A stretch of DNA of 40,181 nt from a virus. The notes below the pieces were generated by a model that was given only the letters and a program-made list of their open reading frames with translations, was not told the origin of the DNA and did not search any database. Positions within the stretch are counted from its first letter, which is position 1. The number at the start of each line of letters is the position of its first letter. Below are positions 6,710 through 14,133 of the stretch, one piece after another. The DNA lies in IMG/VR virus record IMGVR_UViG_3300027858_000010, positions 1-40,181 of that record, one strand, 5' to 3'. Position numbers and translations under genes: made by a program.

Positions 6710-8368
6710 TTGCTTGTCCAATTGCCAAGATGGAAGTGTTATCTCTATACTCTAATCCAGAGAAAGAGATTGTATAATGCAATTAACTCTCAACAATACA
6801 GATGGGGATTTAAAGGACACGAAATGTATTTGTTACGAAAGATGTGTTTTAAATACCTTGAGAAAGGAGGACAAAAACTTTTAAAAGCTGATCGATATGA
6901 TCAATTGATTGATCAGGTCTTAGGAAATCGGATGGTGATCGCTGATATAGAAGAAATTGAATTGGCGCATAAGTTACTAATCATTAAAAAAATTAATGTA
7001 AGGAGGTTACTCATGGAATTAAAACAATTGAAAGAATTTGGTAAAGAAGTCGGATTGAAACTCGCTCAAATGAACAAAATGAATGATGACGATCTGGTAT
7101 TGGAAATCATCCGTAATGTAGAACCGAAAGTTCAATACTCAAAAGAACTGGTTGCATGGTACAATGAATTGGATGATTCCCTGTTCGATCAAGCTGAAGC
7201 TGAATCAGGTGCTGCTGCCGTTACTGAAACTGCTGCTGCTTCAGGTGATACCGGCATTTCAATTGATGATGTAGTTGAAGTCCTTGAAGGCTATACCAAA
7301 AAGGCTGAATTGATGGAGATCCTTGAAGATGGTGATGTTGCTCCTTTATTTGAAGGATTTGATCCTTCAGCCTATAAATTGCCTACTCAAATGAAAAAGG
7401 CAATGATTGATTTTCTCAAAAATCCCCCTAAAGCTGAAGCTGAAGTTGAAACCGCAGGGGATGATCAATTGGCAGAAATCGTAGAACTCATTAACGAATG
7501 TGAAAATGAAGATCAATTGGTTGAAGTCTATTCAGAATATCAGGGAATCTTTGAAAGCATGGAAGTACCTGATGATGTTGATGAAGAAACCCTTCAATCA
7601 ATGATGCTCGATCACATCAAATCAAAAGCGGAACCAAAGGAAGAAAAACCTATGTCACTCAAAGAGCGCATTGCTGCAAAGAAAGCAGCAGAAAGTGGTA
7701 AAGTTGATGTCAAAGGCAAAGATGAAACAAAACCATCACCTGAAGAACTATTCAATTGGTGGACTCCTTCCGATGAAGGTTTCAGTGTTGATGATGCCTT
7801 TGCCAAAGTGGAAGAATTGAAAATGACCGAATTGCGGAAATTTGCCAAGTTCATCGGTCTTACAATTGGAATCGGCAAAAAGAAAGATGAGATCCTTGAT
7901 CTGGTTGCCAATAAGATTGCTGAAACAGTTGAAGGTGTTGGAGAATCAACTGATCAGGATAGTGTTACAATCACAGCAGAATTAATCAATGATGCTGCCA
8001 AAGGCAAAGATAAAGAATCCCTGGTTGAAATGTGTGATCAATTGGGAATCAAATTGAATGCACTTCAAAAGAAATCTGTTCCTGGAATGCAGAAAAAACT
8101 GCTTGCTGAAATTACAATTGGAAAAGAAGCAACAAAGGAAACCACCACTGTAAAACAAAGAGGTAAACTATCTGCTAAAACCCCTGCTGCTGATGCTCAA
8201 TCAGTTTATGCAATCATGGAGCAATTGGTTGTTGCAGGTAAATCAGAAGATGCTGTAGTGAAAGCAGTATCCCCCATTTACAAAGAAAAGGGAAAATCCA
8301 TTATCTTTATCAAAAAACGTGTCCAGACCATGTTTAAGATCATCAAAACCGACAATGATATGGATTAA
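6710..8368 (+). CDS. Helical-repeat (SAP/HeH-like) protein, possible double start
   Basis: The frame runs 552 codons from a TTG at 6710, which directly follows the previous stop with AAAGG seven bases upstream. A much better start is the in-frame ATG at 7013 with AAGGAGG, giving 451 residues. The longer form adds a basic 101-residue N-terminus. After an Ala/Glu-rich linker (about 160-180) come several short helical units that look like SAP or HeH DNA-binding repeats, for example MTELRKFAKFIGLTIG-KKKDEILDLV at about 372-398 and ESLVEMCDQLGIKLNALQKKS at about 435-455. PMSLKERIAAKK in the middle matches the LKERI/LRDRL motif of its neighbours. It lies between a strong promoter and a hairpin, just before DNA polymerase, so abundant expression is likely. 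A DNA-bound architectural or replication role is inferred. Confidence 0.65.
   Translation: MLVQLPRWKCYLYTLIQRKRLYNAINSQQYRWGFKGHEMYLLRKMCFKYLEKGGQKLLKADRYDQLIDQVLGNRMVIADIEEIELAHKLLIIKKINVRRLLMELKQLKEFGKEVGLKLAQMNKMNDDDLVLEIIRNVEPKVQYSKELVAWYNELDDSLFDQAEAESGAAAVTETAAASGDTGISIDDVVEVLEGYTKKAELMEILEDGDVAPLFEGFDPSAYKLPTQMKKAMIDFLKNPPKAEAEVETAGDDQLAEIVELINECENEDQLVEVYSEYQGIFESMEVPDDVDEETLQSMMLDHIKSKAEPKEEKPMSLKERIAAKKAAESGKVDVKGKDETKPSPEELFNWWTPSDEGFSVDDAFAKVEELKMTELRKFAKFIGLTIGIGKKKDEILDLVANKIAETVEGVGESTDQDSVTITAELINDAAKGKDKESLVEMCDQLGIKLNALQKKSVPGMQKKLLAEITIGKEATKETTTVKQRGKLSAKTPAADAQSVYAIMEQLVVAGKSEDAVVKAVSPIYKEKGKSIIFIKKRVQTMFKIIKTDNDMD
7001..7015 (+). promoter_or_regulatory. Strong internal ribosome-binding site and ATG
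   Basis: AGGAGG at 7001-7006 (AAGGAGG counting 7000) precedes an in-frame ATG at 7013-7015 by six bases. This is a near-ideal translation start 303 bases inside the longer frame that begins at TTG 6710. Either the ATG is the true start, or two proteins are made from one frame. Confidence 0.7.
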
Positions 8369-8388
8369 TCAATAATCAATTATCAAAT

Positions 8389-8413
8389 AAGCAGGGGTTA
8401 ATAGCCCCTGCTT
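8389..8413 (+). terminator. Perfect 9-bp hairpin after the helical-repeat gene
   Basis: AAGCAGGGG, a 7-base loop (TTAATAG) and CCCCTGCTT form a perfect stem 20 bases past the stop codon. No T-run follows, so simple intrinsic termination is doubtful. It could be a partial terminator, an mRNA 3'-end stabiliser or a processing site that sets the ratio of the upstream gene to DNA polymerase. Confidence 0.55.
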
Positions 8414-8429
8414 GTCAAATGGTGATTAA

Positions 8430-9998
8430 ATGAGTTTCTATTTTCCTCTACCACAGACAAAAAAATCAAATGTCAAATATGATTGTGATAAATGCAATCG
8501 TTTTGATAATCCTGCAATTGATACTCCATTCTTTCCATTCTACAAAGGAAGCAATTACAGTGGATTGGTTATATTAGGTCAACAACCATCACAGGATGAT
8601 GACACTCGATCAATTCATTTTTCAAATAAAAAAGCACAAGCAATCAGATCAAATGCATTCAAAGAGGGATTCAATCTAAAAAACGTTGCTGCATTTGTCT
8701 ACGCTCTTAAATGTTATTCAAAAAAGAAATCCACTGAAGTTCAATTCAAATGCTGTCGATCATTCTTAGTCGATGAACTTAATAAATTAAAACCTAAAAT
8801 GATCATTTGTTGTGGAGAAATGGCATTCAAATCCCTATTCAATTTAAAGAACAAAATCCCACCGACAAAGCTCAGAGGTAGGTTGATCCCTAATTATGAA
8901 TTTAATTGCCTTGTGTACACTCTGATGAACCCTAATGACCTATATAATTATGATCAACAATACGCTTTAAAGCGTGATCTTAAACGTGCATTAAAATTCT
9001 GGTCTAAATACAATACCTATAAAAAAGTCGATCAATTACTTCAGGAACGAAAGATCCTTGAAGGGATCACAATTAAAGAGGTTAAAACTGAAAAAGAATT
9101 AAGAGATTGCCTTGATAAGATCTGGAATACAAAAAGAATTGCATTCGATTATGAAGCAACCAATGTCAAACCATTCGATGATAACTTTGAAATCACTCAC
9201 ATTCAATTCTCAACTGCAAAATATGCCTGGGTATTGCATGAATCATTATGGTTGGAAAATGAGAACAATGATTTTATGCTTTGGCATTTCATGGAAAAAT
9301 TTTTACCCAATCCATCAATTGAAAAGATAATCCAAAATGTCAAATTTGAACGCAATGTCAGTCGATGGGTATTTGGCGCTGAAATAGTCAATACTCAAGA
9401 TCCAATGATTGCATCTCATGTGATTGATGAACGCAGAGGAACCACTTCATTAGATTTTCAAAACCTAACAAGGTTTGGCATTCCACCTTATTCAGATACA
9501 GTTAAAACATTTCTAATGAAAAAGGATAAGGATGATAAACAGAATCGAATCAGAGAAGCACCATATGACGATATGATACTCTATGCTGGATTAGATGTTA
9601 TTACTACCTACAATCAATGGTTGTTAATTGAAAAGATACTTCCAATTGTTTACCCTAATGCTAAATATAATTATGAGTTTTTACATAGGGGTCATAAGCT
9701 CTTTGCAAACATGACAAAGGCAGGAATTAAAATAGGTGAAGAAGAATTGGATTCATTGGAAACTACATTAATTAATAAAATGGAATCAGTACTTACTCGC
9801 ATATCTCAGATCCCTCAATTCAAAGCTTATAATACTTATTTAGAAGATAAAACCAATTTAAGTAAATCAACTGATAAGAAATTAAAATCACTTTCTATAA
9901 AAATGAAAGGAGATGGAACTTATGATAAAGATCACTCAAGAACAATCAGCAGTAATACAACAAGTGGTAAACCGATTAGAAGAAAACTTTCATTTTAA
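8430..9998 (+). CDS. DNA polymerase A, N-terminal part: UDG-like domain plus 3'-5' exonuclease
   Basis: A 522-residue protein with no polymerase palm. Residues of about 15-190 resemble family 4 uracil-DNA glycosylase. The four Fe-S-type cysteines fit (C19, C22, C95, C108 or C109). The active-site motifs are altered: GQQPSQ at 50-55 where GEAPG is usual, and MNPND where an HPA-type motif is usual. Family 4 UDG is known to be homologous to the N-terminus of phage SPO1 DNA polymerase. Residues of about 235-420 are a DnaQ-like proofreading domain: FDYEAT (Exo I), QNVKFE (Exo II, Glu in place of the usual Asp) and YAGLD (Exo III). A thumb-like helical part follows, then an unrelated tail ending KPIRRKLSF. 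The 3' end overlaps the next gene by 77 bases. The palm is encoded separately at 10587-11801. Confidence 0.85.
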   Translation: MSFYFPLPQTKKSNVKYDCDKCNRFDNPAIDTPFFPFYKGSNYSGLVILGQQPSQDDDTRSIHFSNKKAQAIRSNAFKEGFNLKNVAAFVYALKCYSKKKSTEVQFKCCRSFLVDELNKLKPKMIICCGEMAFKSLFNLKNKIPPTKLRGRLIPNYEFNCLVYTLMNPNDLYNYDQQYALKRDLKRALKFWSKYNTYKKVDQLLQERKILEGITIKEVKTEKELRDCLDKIWNTKRIAFDYEATNVKPFDDNFEITHIQFSTAKYAWVLHESLWLENENNDFMLWHFMEKFLPNPSIEKIIQNVKFERNVSRWVFGAEIVNTQDPMIASHVIDERRGTTSLDFQNLTRFGIPPYSDTVKTFLMKKDKDDKQNRIREAPYDDMILYAGLDVITTYNQWLLIEKILPIVYPNAKYNYEFLHRGHKLFANMTKAGIKIGEEELDSLETTLINKMESVLTRISQIPQFKAYNTYLEDKTNLSKSTDKKLKSLSIKMKGDGTYDKDHSRTISSNTTSGKPIRRKLSF

Positions 9999-10587
9999 TC
10001 TAAAAGAATTTTCATTCATTTACAATGGAAAGAAAGCCTTTATTGTAGATGTAAGAAAAAGAAAATCACTTATAAAACCATTTTCAATGTATCGAAAAGA
10101 ATTATCTGATTACATTGAGTTGTATAATCTGGATGTAGAAGTATTCAAATCTCCAAATCAAATGAATAATTACCTTACTATGTGTATGCAAATCATTGCT
10201 AACATGCTTGACAGTACCCGAATGGGATCTGTTGAAAACTATATAAATCACATCTGGAAAGAATTTGAATGTGCAGTTGATAATTTTAAAGATCCTGAAC
10301 CGATGCGAATATTTATTGGAAGTATAACTTCAATCATCACAATGATTGATTATAGTCTGGAAATTCAATTATCACAAATGACAGATTCAGATAAGCAAAT
10401 GTCTATGATCAGTCATATAATTCAAGGTATCGATGAATACTTTGAAATAGCTGGTGTATTTGAAATATCAAAAGATTCAATTAAAAAAATAAAAGTCAAA
10501 GGAACTAAATCTGGCAAAGTAACAAATGATAAACCTGATACAATTGATTTAAGCAAAATCAAACCAATAAATATAAGGGAAATTTAA
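9922..10587 (+). CDS. Unknown protein encoded between the two polymerase halves
   Basis: About 221 residues. ATG 9922 is preferred because AAAGGAG lies nine bases upstream; ATG 9913 is too close to it. The gene overlaps the end of the exonuclease gene by 77 bases and the start of the palm gene by one (TAATG). The protein is mostly helical. There is a basic patch (VDVRKRKSLIKPF), a methionine-rich helical centre and a lysine-rich linker before the C-terminal DLSKIKPINIREI. It has no homing-endonuclease (LAGLIDADG, HNH, GIY-YIG) or intein motif. Its position at the polymerase thumb and its forced co-translation suggest a polymerase accessory subunit bridging the two halves. That is inference from context. 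Confidence 0.65.
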   Translation: MIKITQEQSAVIQQVVNRLEENFHFNLKEFSFIYNGKKAFIVDVRKRKSLIKPFSMYRKELSDYIELYNLDVEVFKSPNQMNNYLTMCMQIIANMLDSTRMGSVENYINHIWKEFECAVDNFKDPEPMRIFIGSITSIITMIDYSLEIQLSQMTDSDKQMSMISHIIQGIDEYFEIAGVFEISKDSIKKIKVKGTKSGKVTNDKPDTIDLSKIKPINIREI

Positions 10588-11801
10588 TGATTAATGAATC
10601 TGATTTCAATTTCAATCTCAGATCTAATCCTCAGATGCAGGAATTCCTTTATGAGTTCCTTGGATTAGAACCTCTTACAGAACCTAATAAAAAAACAGGT
10701 AATTACAAAACAGATGAAGCAACAATCATTCATTACGCTGAAAATCAAAACATAAAATTTTGCAAATTATTATTACAATATAGAAAACTTAACAAAGCAT
10801 TGAATACTTATATTGCCGATCTCAAACGCAATGTATCTGAACATGATGGTAGAGTACATCATGAACTATGGTTGAATGTAGCTGAAACCTATCGATCAAG
10901 TTCATCAGATCCCAATTTACAGAATCAACCGAAACATGGTGATATACTTCCGAACCTACCCTGGAAAACAATTAGAAAAGTATTTGTTTGTTTAGGAAAA
11001 GGATGGCTTATATGTGAATTTGATTACGATGGTGCAGAAGTCAAAGTTGCAGGAATGCTTGGCAATGATCCCCAAATGATTGAAGATCTTAATAACGATC
11101 TGGATATGCATTCCCATTGGGCAATTAAACTATTTGGATTGAAAGGTTACTCCTATGAACAGGTAAAAGAAAAGTTTGGTGACAATGAACGATTCCTGGC
11201 AAAGAACAATTTTACTTTTGCTAATTTCTTTGGAGCAGGATTTTCATCAATTGCAGAAGAAATGCGAAAGAGTGATTTCTATAAAGATTTTGTTTATAAC
11301 ATTTACAATCAACGCAAAACAAAACATGAAGCATTTGATCATTACTTCTTTAACTTTTCTCAGAACCATATTAAGGATTGTCAAAATCAATTTTATGAAA
11401 GGTATCACATCTATAAAGCATATCAGGATGCCATAGTTGACAAATACTACAAAACAGGGTATGTTGAAAATCCATTCGGATTTCGCAGAAGATTTCCCTT
11501 AACCAGAAACGAAATAATTAATTATCCAATTCAATCAACGTCATTTTTATTATTGCTTGACTCGTTAATTAATATCGAAGATGAATTGGAGAAAGGAGGA
11601 TGGGAATCACATTTAATCAATCAGATACATGATAGTGGTAAAGCCAATCTGAGAACCTATGAAGGTGGAGACTTCATAGATATGGTAGATGAAAAAATGA
11701 CCGATAAACCCCACCTACCCTGGACTACTACCGTTAGAATGAAAACTGATTGGGAAGTAGGTAAAAACTGGTTGGATATGAAACGAATTAAAACCAATTA
11801 A
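10587..11801 (+). CDS. DNA polymerase A, C-terminal part: palm and fingers
   Basis: A 404-residue family A polymerase catalytic module. It begins inside the thumb (FNFNLRSNPQMQEFLYEFLGLEP, the usual 'FN..S..QL...LF..LGL' segment). It then shows YRSSSSDPNLQNQP, motif A (EFDYDGAEVK, catalytic D146), motif B (R202-FLAK-NNFTFANFFGAG) and motif C (IHDSGKAN near residue 349, with Ser in place of the more usual Glu after HD, as in several phage enzymes). All essential carboxylates are present, so it should polymerise. The exonuclease and UDG-like domains are in the gene ending at 9998. The start overlaps the intervening gene by one base, so the three genes are translationally linked. No frameshift can rejoin the halves. 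Confidence 0.9.
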   Translation: MINESDFNFNLRSNPQMQEFLYEFLGLEPLTEPNKKTGNYKTDEATIIHYAENQNIKFCKLLLQYRKLNKALNTYIADLKRNVSEHDGRVHHELWLNVAETYRSSSSDPNLQNQPKHGDILPNLPWKTIRKVFVCLGKGWLICEFDYDGAEVKVAGMLGNDPQMIEDLNNDLDMHSHWAIKLFGLKGYSYEQVKEKFGDNERFLAKNNFTFANFFGAGFSSIAEEMRKSDFYKDFVYNIYNQRKTKHEAFDHYFFNFSQNHIKDCQNQFYERYHIYKAYQDAIVDKYYKTGYVENPFGFRRRFPLTRNEIINYPIQSTSFLLLLDSLINIEDELEKGGWESHLINQIHDSGKANLRTYEGGDFIDMVDEKMTDKPHLPWTTTVRMKTDWEVGKNWLDMKRIKTN

Positions 11802-11815
11802 ACAAACGAAAGGAG
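11800..11815 (+). promoter_or_regulatory. Extended RBS element, copy 5
   Basis: AAACAAACGAAAGGAG begins at the stop codon of the polymerase palm gene and precedes ATG 11825. It is identical to copy 1 over 16 bases, although the copies are more than 10 kb apart. Confidence 0.6.
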
Positions 11816-11824
11816 AAAAAGATT

Positions 11825-13324
11825 ATGTTGAATTTAACCAATTACATGAAAGCCGGTTATGGTTGTGTATTTGTTGAAACCCTGGAAATGAAACGTGCAA
11901 TGAAATCAATTGAAATAGATGCACCTTTCAAAAAGAAAATGTGGAGTCCTATCCGTGGACTCATTAATGATTACTATCGATTTGGTGAAGATGAACCAAT
12001 CGATGCTCTCAACATCCTACGCAGATCAGTAGGACAACAAGCAGATGGATCATTTGCTGCTGCCCCCTCCAATACTGCATTCATTCTGGAAAACTTTGAT
12101 GAATTCATTGAATCATTCGATGTAGTCCAGACCATTCTTGACATTTACGATCTATTAAAAGCCAATCATACAATGATCATTATGGTTGGATCTAACTCTG
12201 CTGCAATTCCTTCCAAAATCAAAGAGTTCATTCCAGTTGAACAATTCGATATGCCCAATACTGAAGAAATCACCACCATTGCCAGTGGTATTTCCGAAAC
12301 TTCAATTGAAGAATTAGGAGATAGCTATGAAGATAAATTCAAAGTTAATAATCCAATCATTGAAGCATGTAAAGGCATGACCTGGGAGGAGATTGAAAAT
12401 GCTCTTGCCAAATCTGCCGTTGAAACTCGATCATTTGATTTCAGGCATATCATGGATCGTAAAAAACAAGTGGTTAAACAAACTGGATTTATGCAATTCA
12501 TTGAACCCGAACCAATTATCAATCTTGGTGGAATGGATCACTTCAAAAACTATTGGGAACTTAGATCAGAACCTTTTCTCAATGCCAAATCAACCAAACC
12601 TAAAGTTAGAGCAGTATTATGTGCTGGATTCCCTGGAACTGGAAAGACATTAGGAGCAAAGGTATTAGGATCAATTCTTGATTGGCCCATTGTTCTATTT
12701 GATGTAGGTGCGGTCAAAGAGGGAATCGTTGGTGAAACTGAAAAGAAAATCAGGAAAGCCACAAAGACAATTGATTCAATTGGAAGATGCATCTTTGTAT
12801 TAGATGAAATTGAAAAGTTCTTTGGTGGAACTGGTCAAGGTCAACAATCAACTTCAAGTGGAGTTGATGAAGGAATGCTTGGTCATATCTTAACCTGGAT
12901 GCAGGAAAGAACATCTGAAGGTATTTTATTCGGAACTGCAAACAATCTGGATGCATTACCACCTGAATTCAAACGTACTGGTGGTCGATGGGATACTATC
13001 TTTTTTGTCAATCTGCCCAATAAGCATGAAGTCAAATCAATCATTGAAATTCAAAATCGTAAATATGATTCAGAAATACCAATTGATAATGAATTCTGTA
13101 AAAAATTAAATGATGAAGGATGGTCTGGAGCAGAGATTGAACAATTGGCAAAAGATTCTCATTATGAACCAGTTGAAATTGCCATGAAAAATATTCCAGT
13201 ACTATCTCGATTCGATTCAAAGAAGTTTGATCGCACAAAGGAAATGGCAAAATCATTTAGATGGGCCAATGCCAAAGATCATTCAAAGGAAATCATGAAA
13301 CCCCGTAAGTTAAAACTTAATTAA
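11825..13324 (+). CDS. Ycf46-like AAA ATPase
   Basis: A 499-residue protein with an inactive-looking N-terminal ATPase-like half (about 1-225, typical of Ycf46) and a C-terminal AAA module. The AAA module has Walker A GFPGTGKT at 268-275, Walker B IFVLDEIEK at 323-331, sensor 1 (GTANNLDALPPEF) and an arginine-finger region (KRTGGRWD). The phrases LFDVGAVKEGIVGETEKKIRKA and HILTWMQE match the chloroplast/cyanobacterial Ycf46 family closely. Ycf46 genes often neighbour DUF1257 (Ycf35) and DUF2997 genes, and both follow here after a tRNA gene. The protein ends MKPRKLKLN, one of the terminal tags shared with replication proteins. The family's molecular role is poorly understood; an ATP-driven remodelling task is expected. 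Confidence 0.8.
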   Translation: MLNLTNYMKAGYGCVFVETLEMKRAMKSIEIDAPFKKKMWSPIRGLINDYYRFGEDEPIDALNILRRSVGQQADGSFAAAPSNTAFILENFDEFIESFDVVQTILDIYDLLKANHTMIIMVGSNSAAIPSKIKEFIPVEQFDMPNTEEITTIASGISETSIEELGDSYEDKFKVNNPIIEACKGMTWEEIENALAKSAVETRSFDFRHIMDRKKQVVKQTGFMQFIEPEPIINLGGMDHFKNYWELRSEPFLNAKSTKPKVRAVLCAGFPGTGKTLGAKVLGSILDWPIVLFDVGAVKEGIVGETEKKIRKATKTIDSIGRCIFVLDEIEKFFGGTGQGQQSTSSGVDEGMLGHILTWMQERTSEGILFGTANNLDALPPEFKRTGGRWDTIFFVNLPNKHEVKSIIEIQNRKYDSEIPIDNEFCKKLNDEGWSGAEIEQLAKDSHYEPVEIAMKNIPVLSRFDSKKFDRTKEMAKSFRWANAKDHSKEIMKPRKLKLN

Positions 13325-13330
13325 TCAATT

Positions 13331-13417
13331 GGGCAGGTATCCAAATGGCTGAAGGAAGCGGGCTGTAAACCCGTGACATTGGAAACGCTGGAGGTTCAAC
13401 TCCTCCCCTGCCCACCA
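13331..13417 (+). tRNA. tRNA-Tyr (anticodon GTA)
   Basis: An 87-base class II tRNA. The acceptor stem GGGCAGG pairs with CCTGCCC at 13407-13413. The anticodon stem-loop is GCGGG-CTGTAAA-CCCGT with GTA at 13365-13367. A long variable arm follows, then a T arm GGAGG-TTCAACT-CCTCC, the discriminator A and an encoded CCA. The anticodon reads TAC and TAT. It lies only six bases after the Ycf46-like gene and 21 bases before the DUF1257-like gene, so it must be cut out of a polycistronic transcript. A single phage tRNA embedded in an operon is unusual in placement but well formed. Confidence 0.95.
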
Positions 13418-13438
13418 ATTAAAAGAAAGGAGTAACTA

Positions 13439-13879
13439 ATGAGCCACAATGAAATAATCGATTTAGAAGTAACCGACATTAAAGCTTTATCAATGACCGC
13501 AAAACGAATGGGAGGTGAATTAATCCTTAATGCAAAAACCTATAAATGGTATGGTACAAATGTTGGTGATTATCCTTTACCAGAGGGGATTAAAGCATCT
13601 GATCTTGGCAAATGTGAACACAAGATTAAATTCCCTGGAATCAATTACGAAATCGGAGTAATCAAATCCAAAACTCAAAAAGGGGCATATTCATTGCTTT
13701 GGGATTTTTTTGATAGCTCATTAAAAAAGAAAATGGGGGGAGAAAAAGCAATTACCTTCATTCAACATTACACAATGGAAAAAACCAAACAAGCGGCAAT
13801 GTTAAAAGGGAAACTGTGCAGAGAATCAGTCATTAAAACCAAACAAGGTGAAAAACGCAGAATAGTAATCACTGTTTAA
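13439..13879 (+). CDS. DUF1257/Ycf35-like protein
   Basis: A 146-residue protein introduced by AAAGGAG. It begins MSHNEIIDLEVTDIKALSMTAKRMGGEL, the pattern of DUF1257 proteins: MSH, a strand, 'D..AL..A...LG', then a middle segment with Y/W-containing strands and a 'Y-E-I-G' phrase. The rest fits too, with YSLLWDFFD, a long helix around KAITFIQHYTMEKTKQAAMLKGKL and a C-terminal strand (KRRIVITV). Ycf35/DUF1257 occurs in plastids, cyanobacteria, other bacteria and phages next to Ycf46-type ATPases and DUF2997 proteins. All three are present in this operon. The function of the family is unknown. The assignment is by pattern and context. Confidence 0.7.
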   Translation: MSHNEIIDLEVTDIKALSMTAKRMGGELILNAKTYKWYGTNVGDYPLPEGIKASDLGKCEHKIKFPGINYEIGVIKSKTQKGAYSLLWDFFDSSLKKKMGGEKAITFIQHYTMEKTKQAAMLKGKLCRESVIKTKQGEKRRIVITV

Positions 13880-13891
13880 AAGGAATATAAG

Positions 13892-14122
13892 ATGAAAGAT
13901 TTAATTAATTACATTGCACGATCATTGGTTGACTTTCCAAATGATGTAGAAGTCAATACAATTGAAGGTGATCACACTACTGTATTAGAACTCAAAGTAG
14001 CAAAAAAAGATATAGGAAAGATCATTGGCAAACAAGGCAGAACTGCTCAAGCAATTAGAACTATTTTAAGTGCAGCATCAGGAAAAACAAGACAACGGCA
14101 TGTTCTTGAAATCGTAGAATAA
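13892..14122 (+). CDS. khpA: KH-domain RNA-binding protein, KhpA-like
   Basis: A 76-residue protein that reads like a full-length bacterial KhpA/YlqC. It has the N-terminal helix MKDLINYIARSLVDFPNDVEV, a strand with TTVLELKVAKKDIGKIIGKQGRTAQAIRTILSAAS, and a final strand (HVLEIVE). The RNA-binding GxxG loop is IGKQGR, with its basic residues intact. KhpA binds RNA broadly and works with KhpB in Gram-positive bacteria. No KhpB is visible here. Its place between DUF1257 and DUF2997 genes, next to a tRNA, hints that the cassette acts on RNA or translation. The symbol reflects family resemblance, not proven function. Confidence 0.85.
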   Translation: MKDLINYIARSLVDFPNDVEVNTIEGDHTTVLELKVAKKDIGKIIGKQGRTAQAIRTILSAASGKTRQRHVLEIVE

Positions 14123-14133
14123 GGAGGTTAATT

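Larger units (their letters stand above)
1..9000. repeat. Dispersed excess of the palindrome CAATTG
   Basis: This stretch is peppered with the 6-bp palindrome CAATTG. My hand count is 21 copies in 1-3000, about 11 in 3001-6000 and about 12 in 6001-9000. The base composition predicts roughly 1 per 3 kb, and I counted only 2 in 25001-28000. Copies occur in all three codon phases, for example CAA-TTG, xCA-ATT-Gxx and xxC-AAT-TGx. No longer flanking consensus is evident. This is a word-level signal on top of the genes, not a classical repeat. Its function is unknown. Confidence 0.6.

Noticed and set aside
7612-7911. 99-codon - strand ORF inside the helical-repeat gene
   Set aside because: Serine/leucine-rich product typical of antisense reading through a lysine/glutamate-rich gene; no start signal.
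9922-10587. Intron or intein in the DNA polymerase gene
   Set aside because: The intervening DNA is a complete gene overlapping both neighbours, leaving no room for intron ends. It lacks intein and homing-endonuclease motifs. The flanking polymerase parts have their own stop and start.
8430-11801. DNA polymerase as a pseudogene
   Set aside because: Both parts keep their catalytic residues, ribosome-binding or coupling signals and intact frames, which favours a functional split enzyme.
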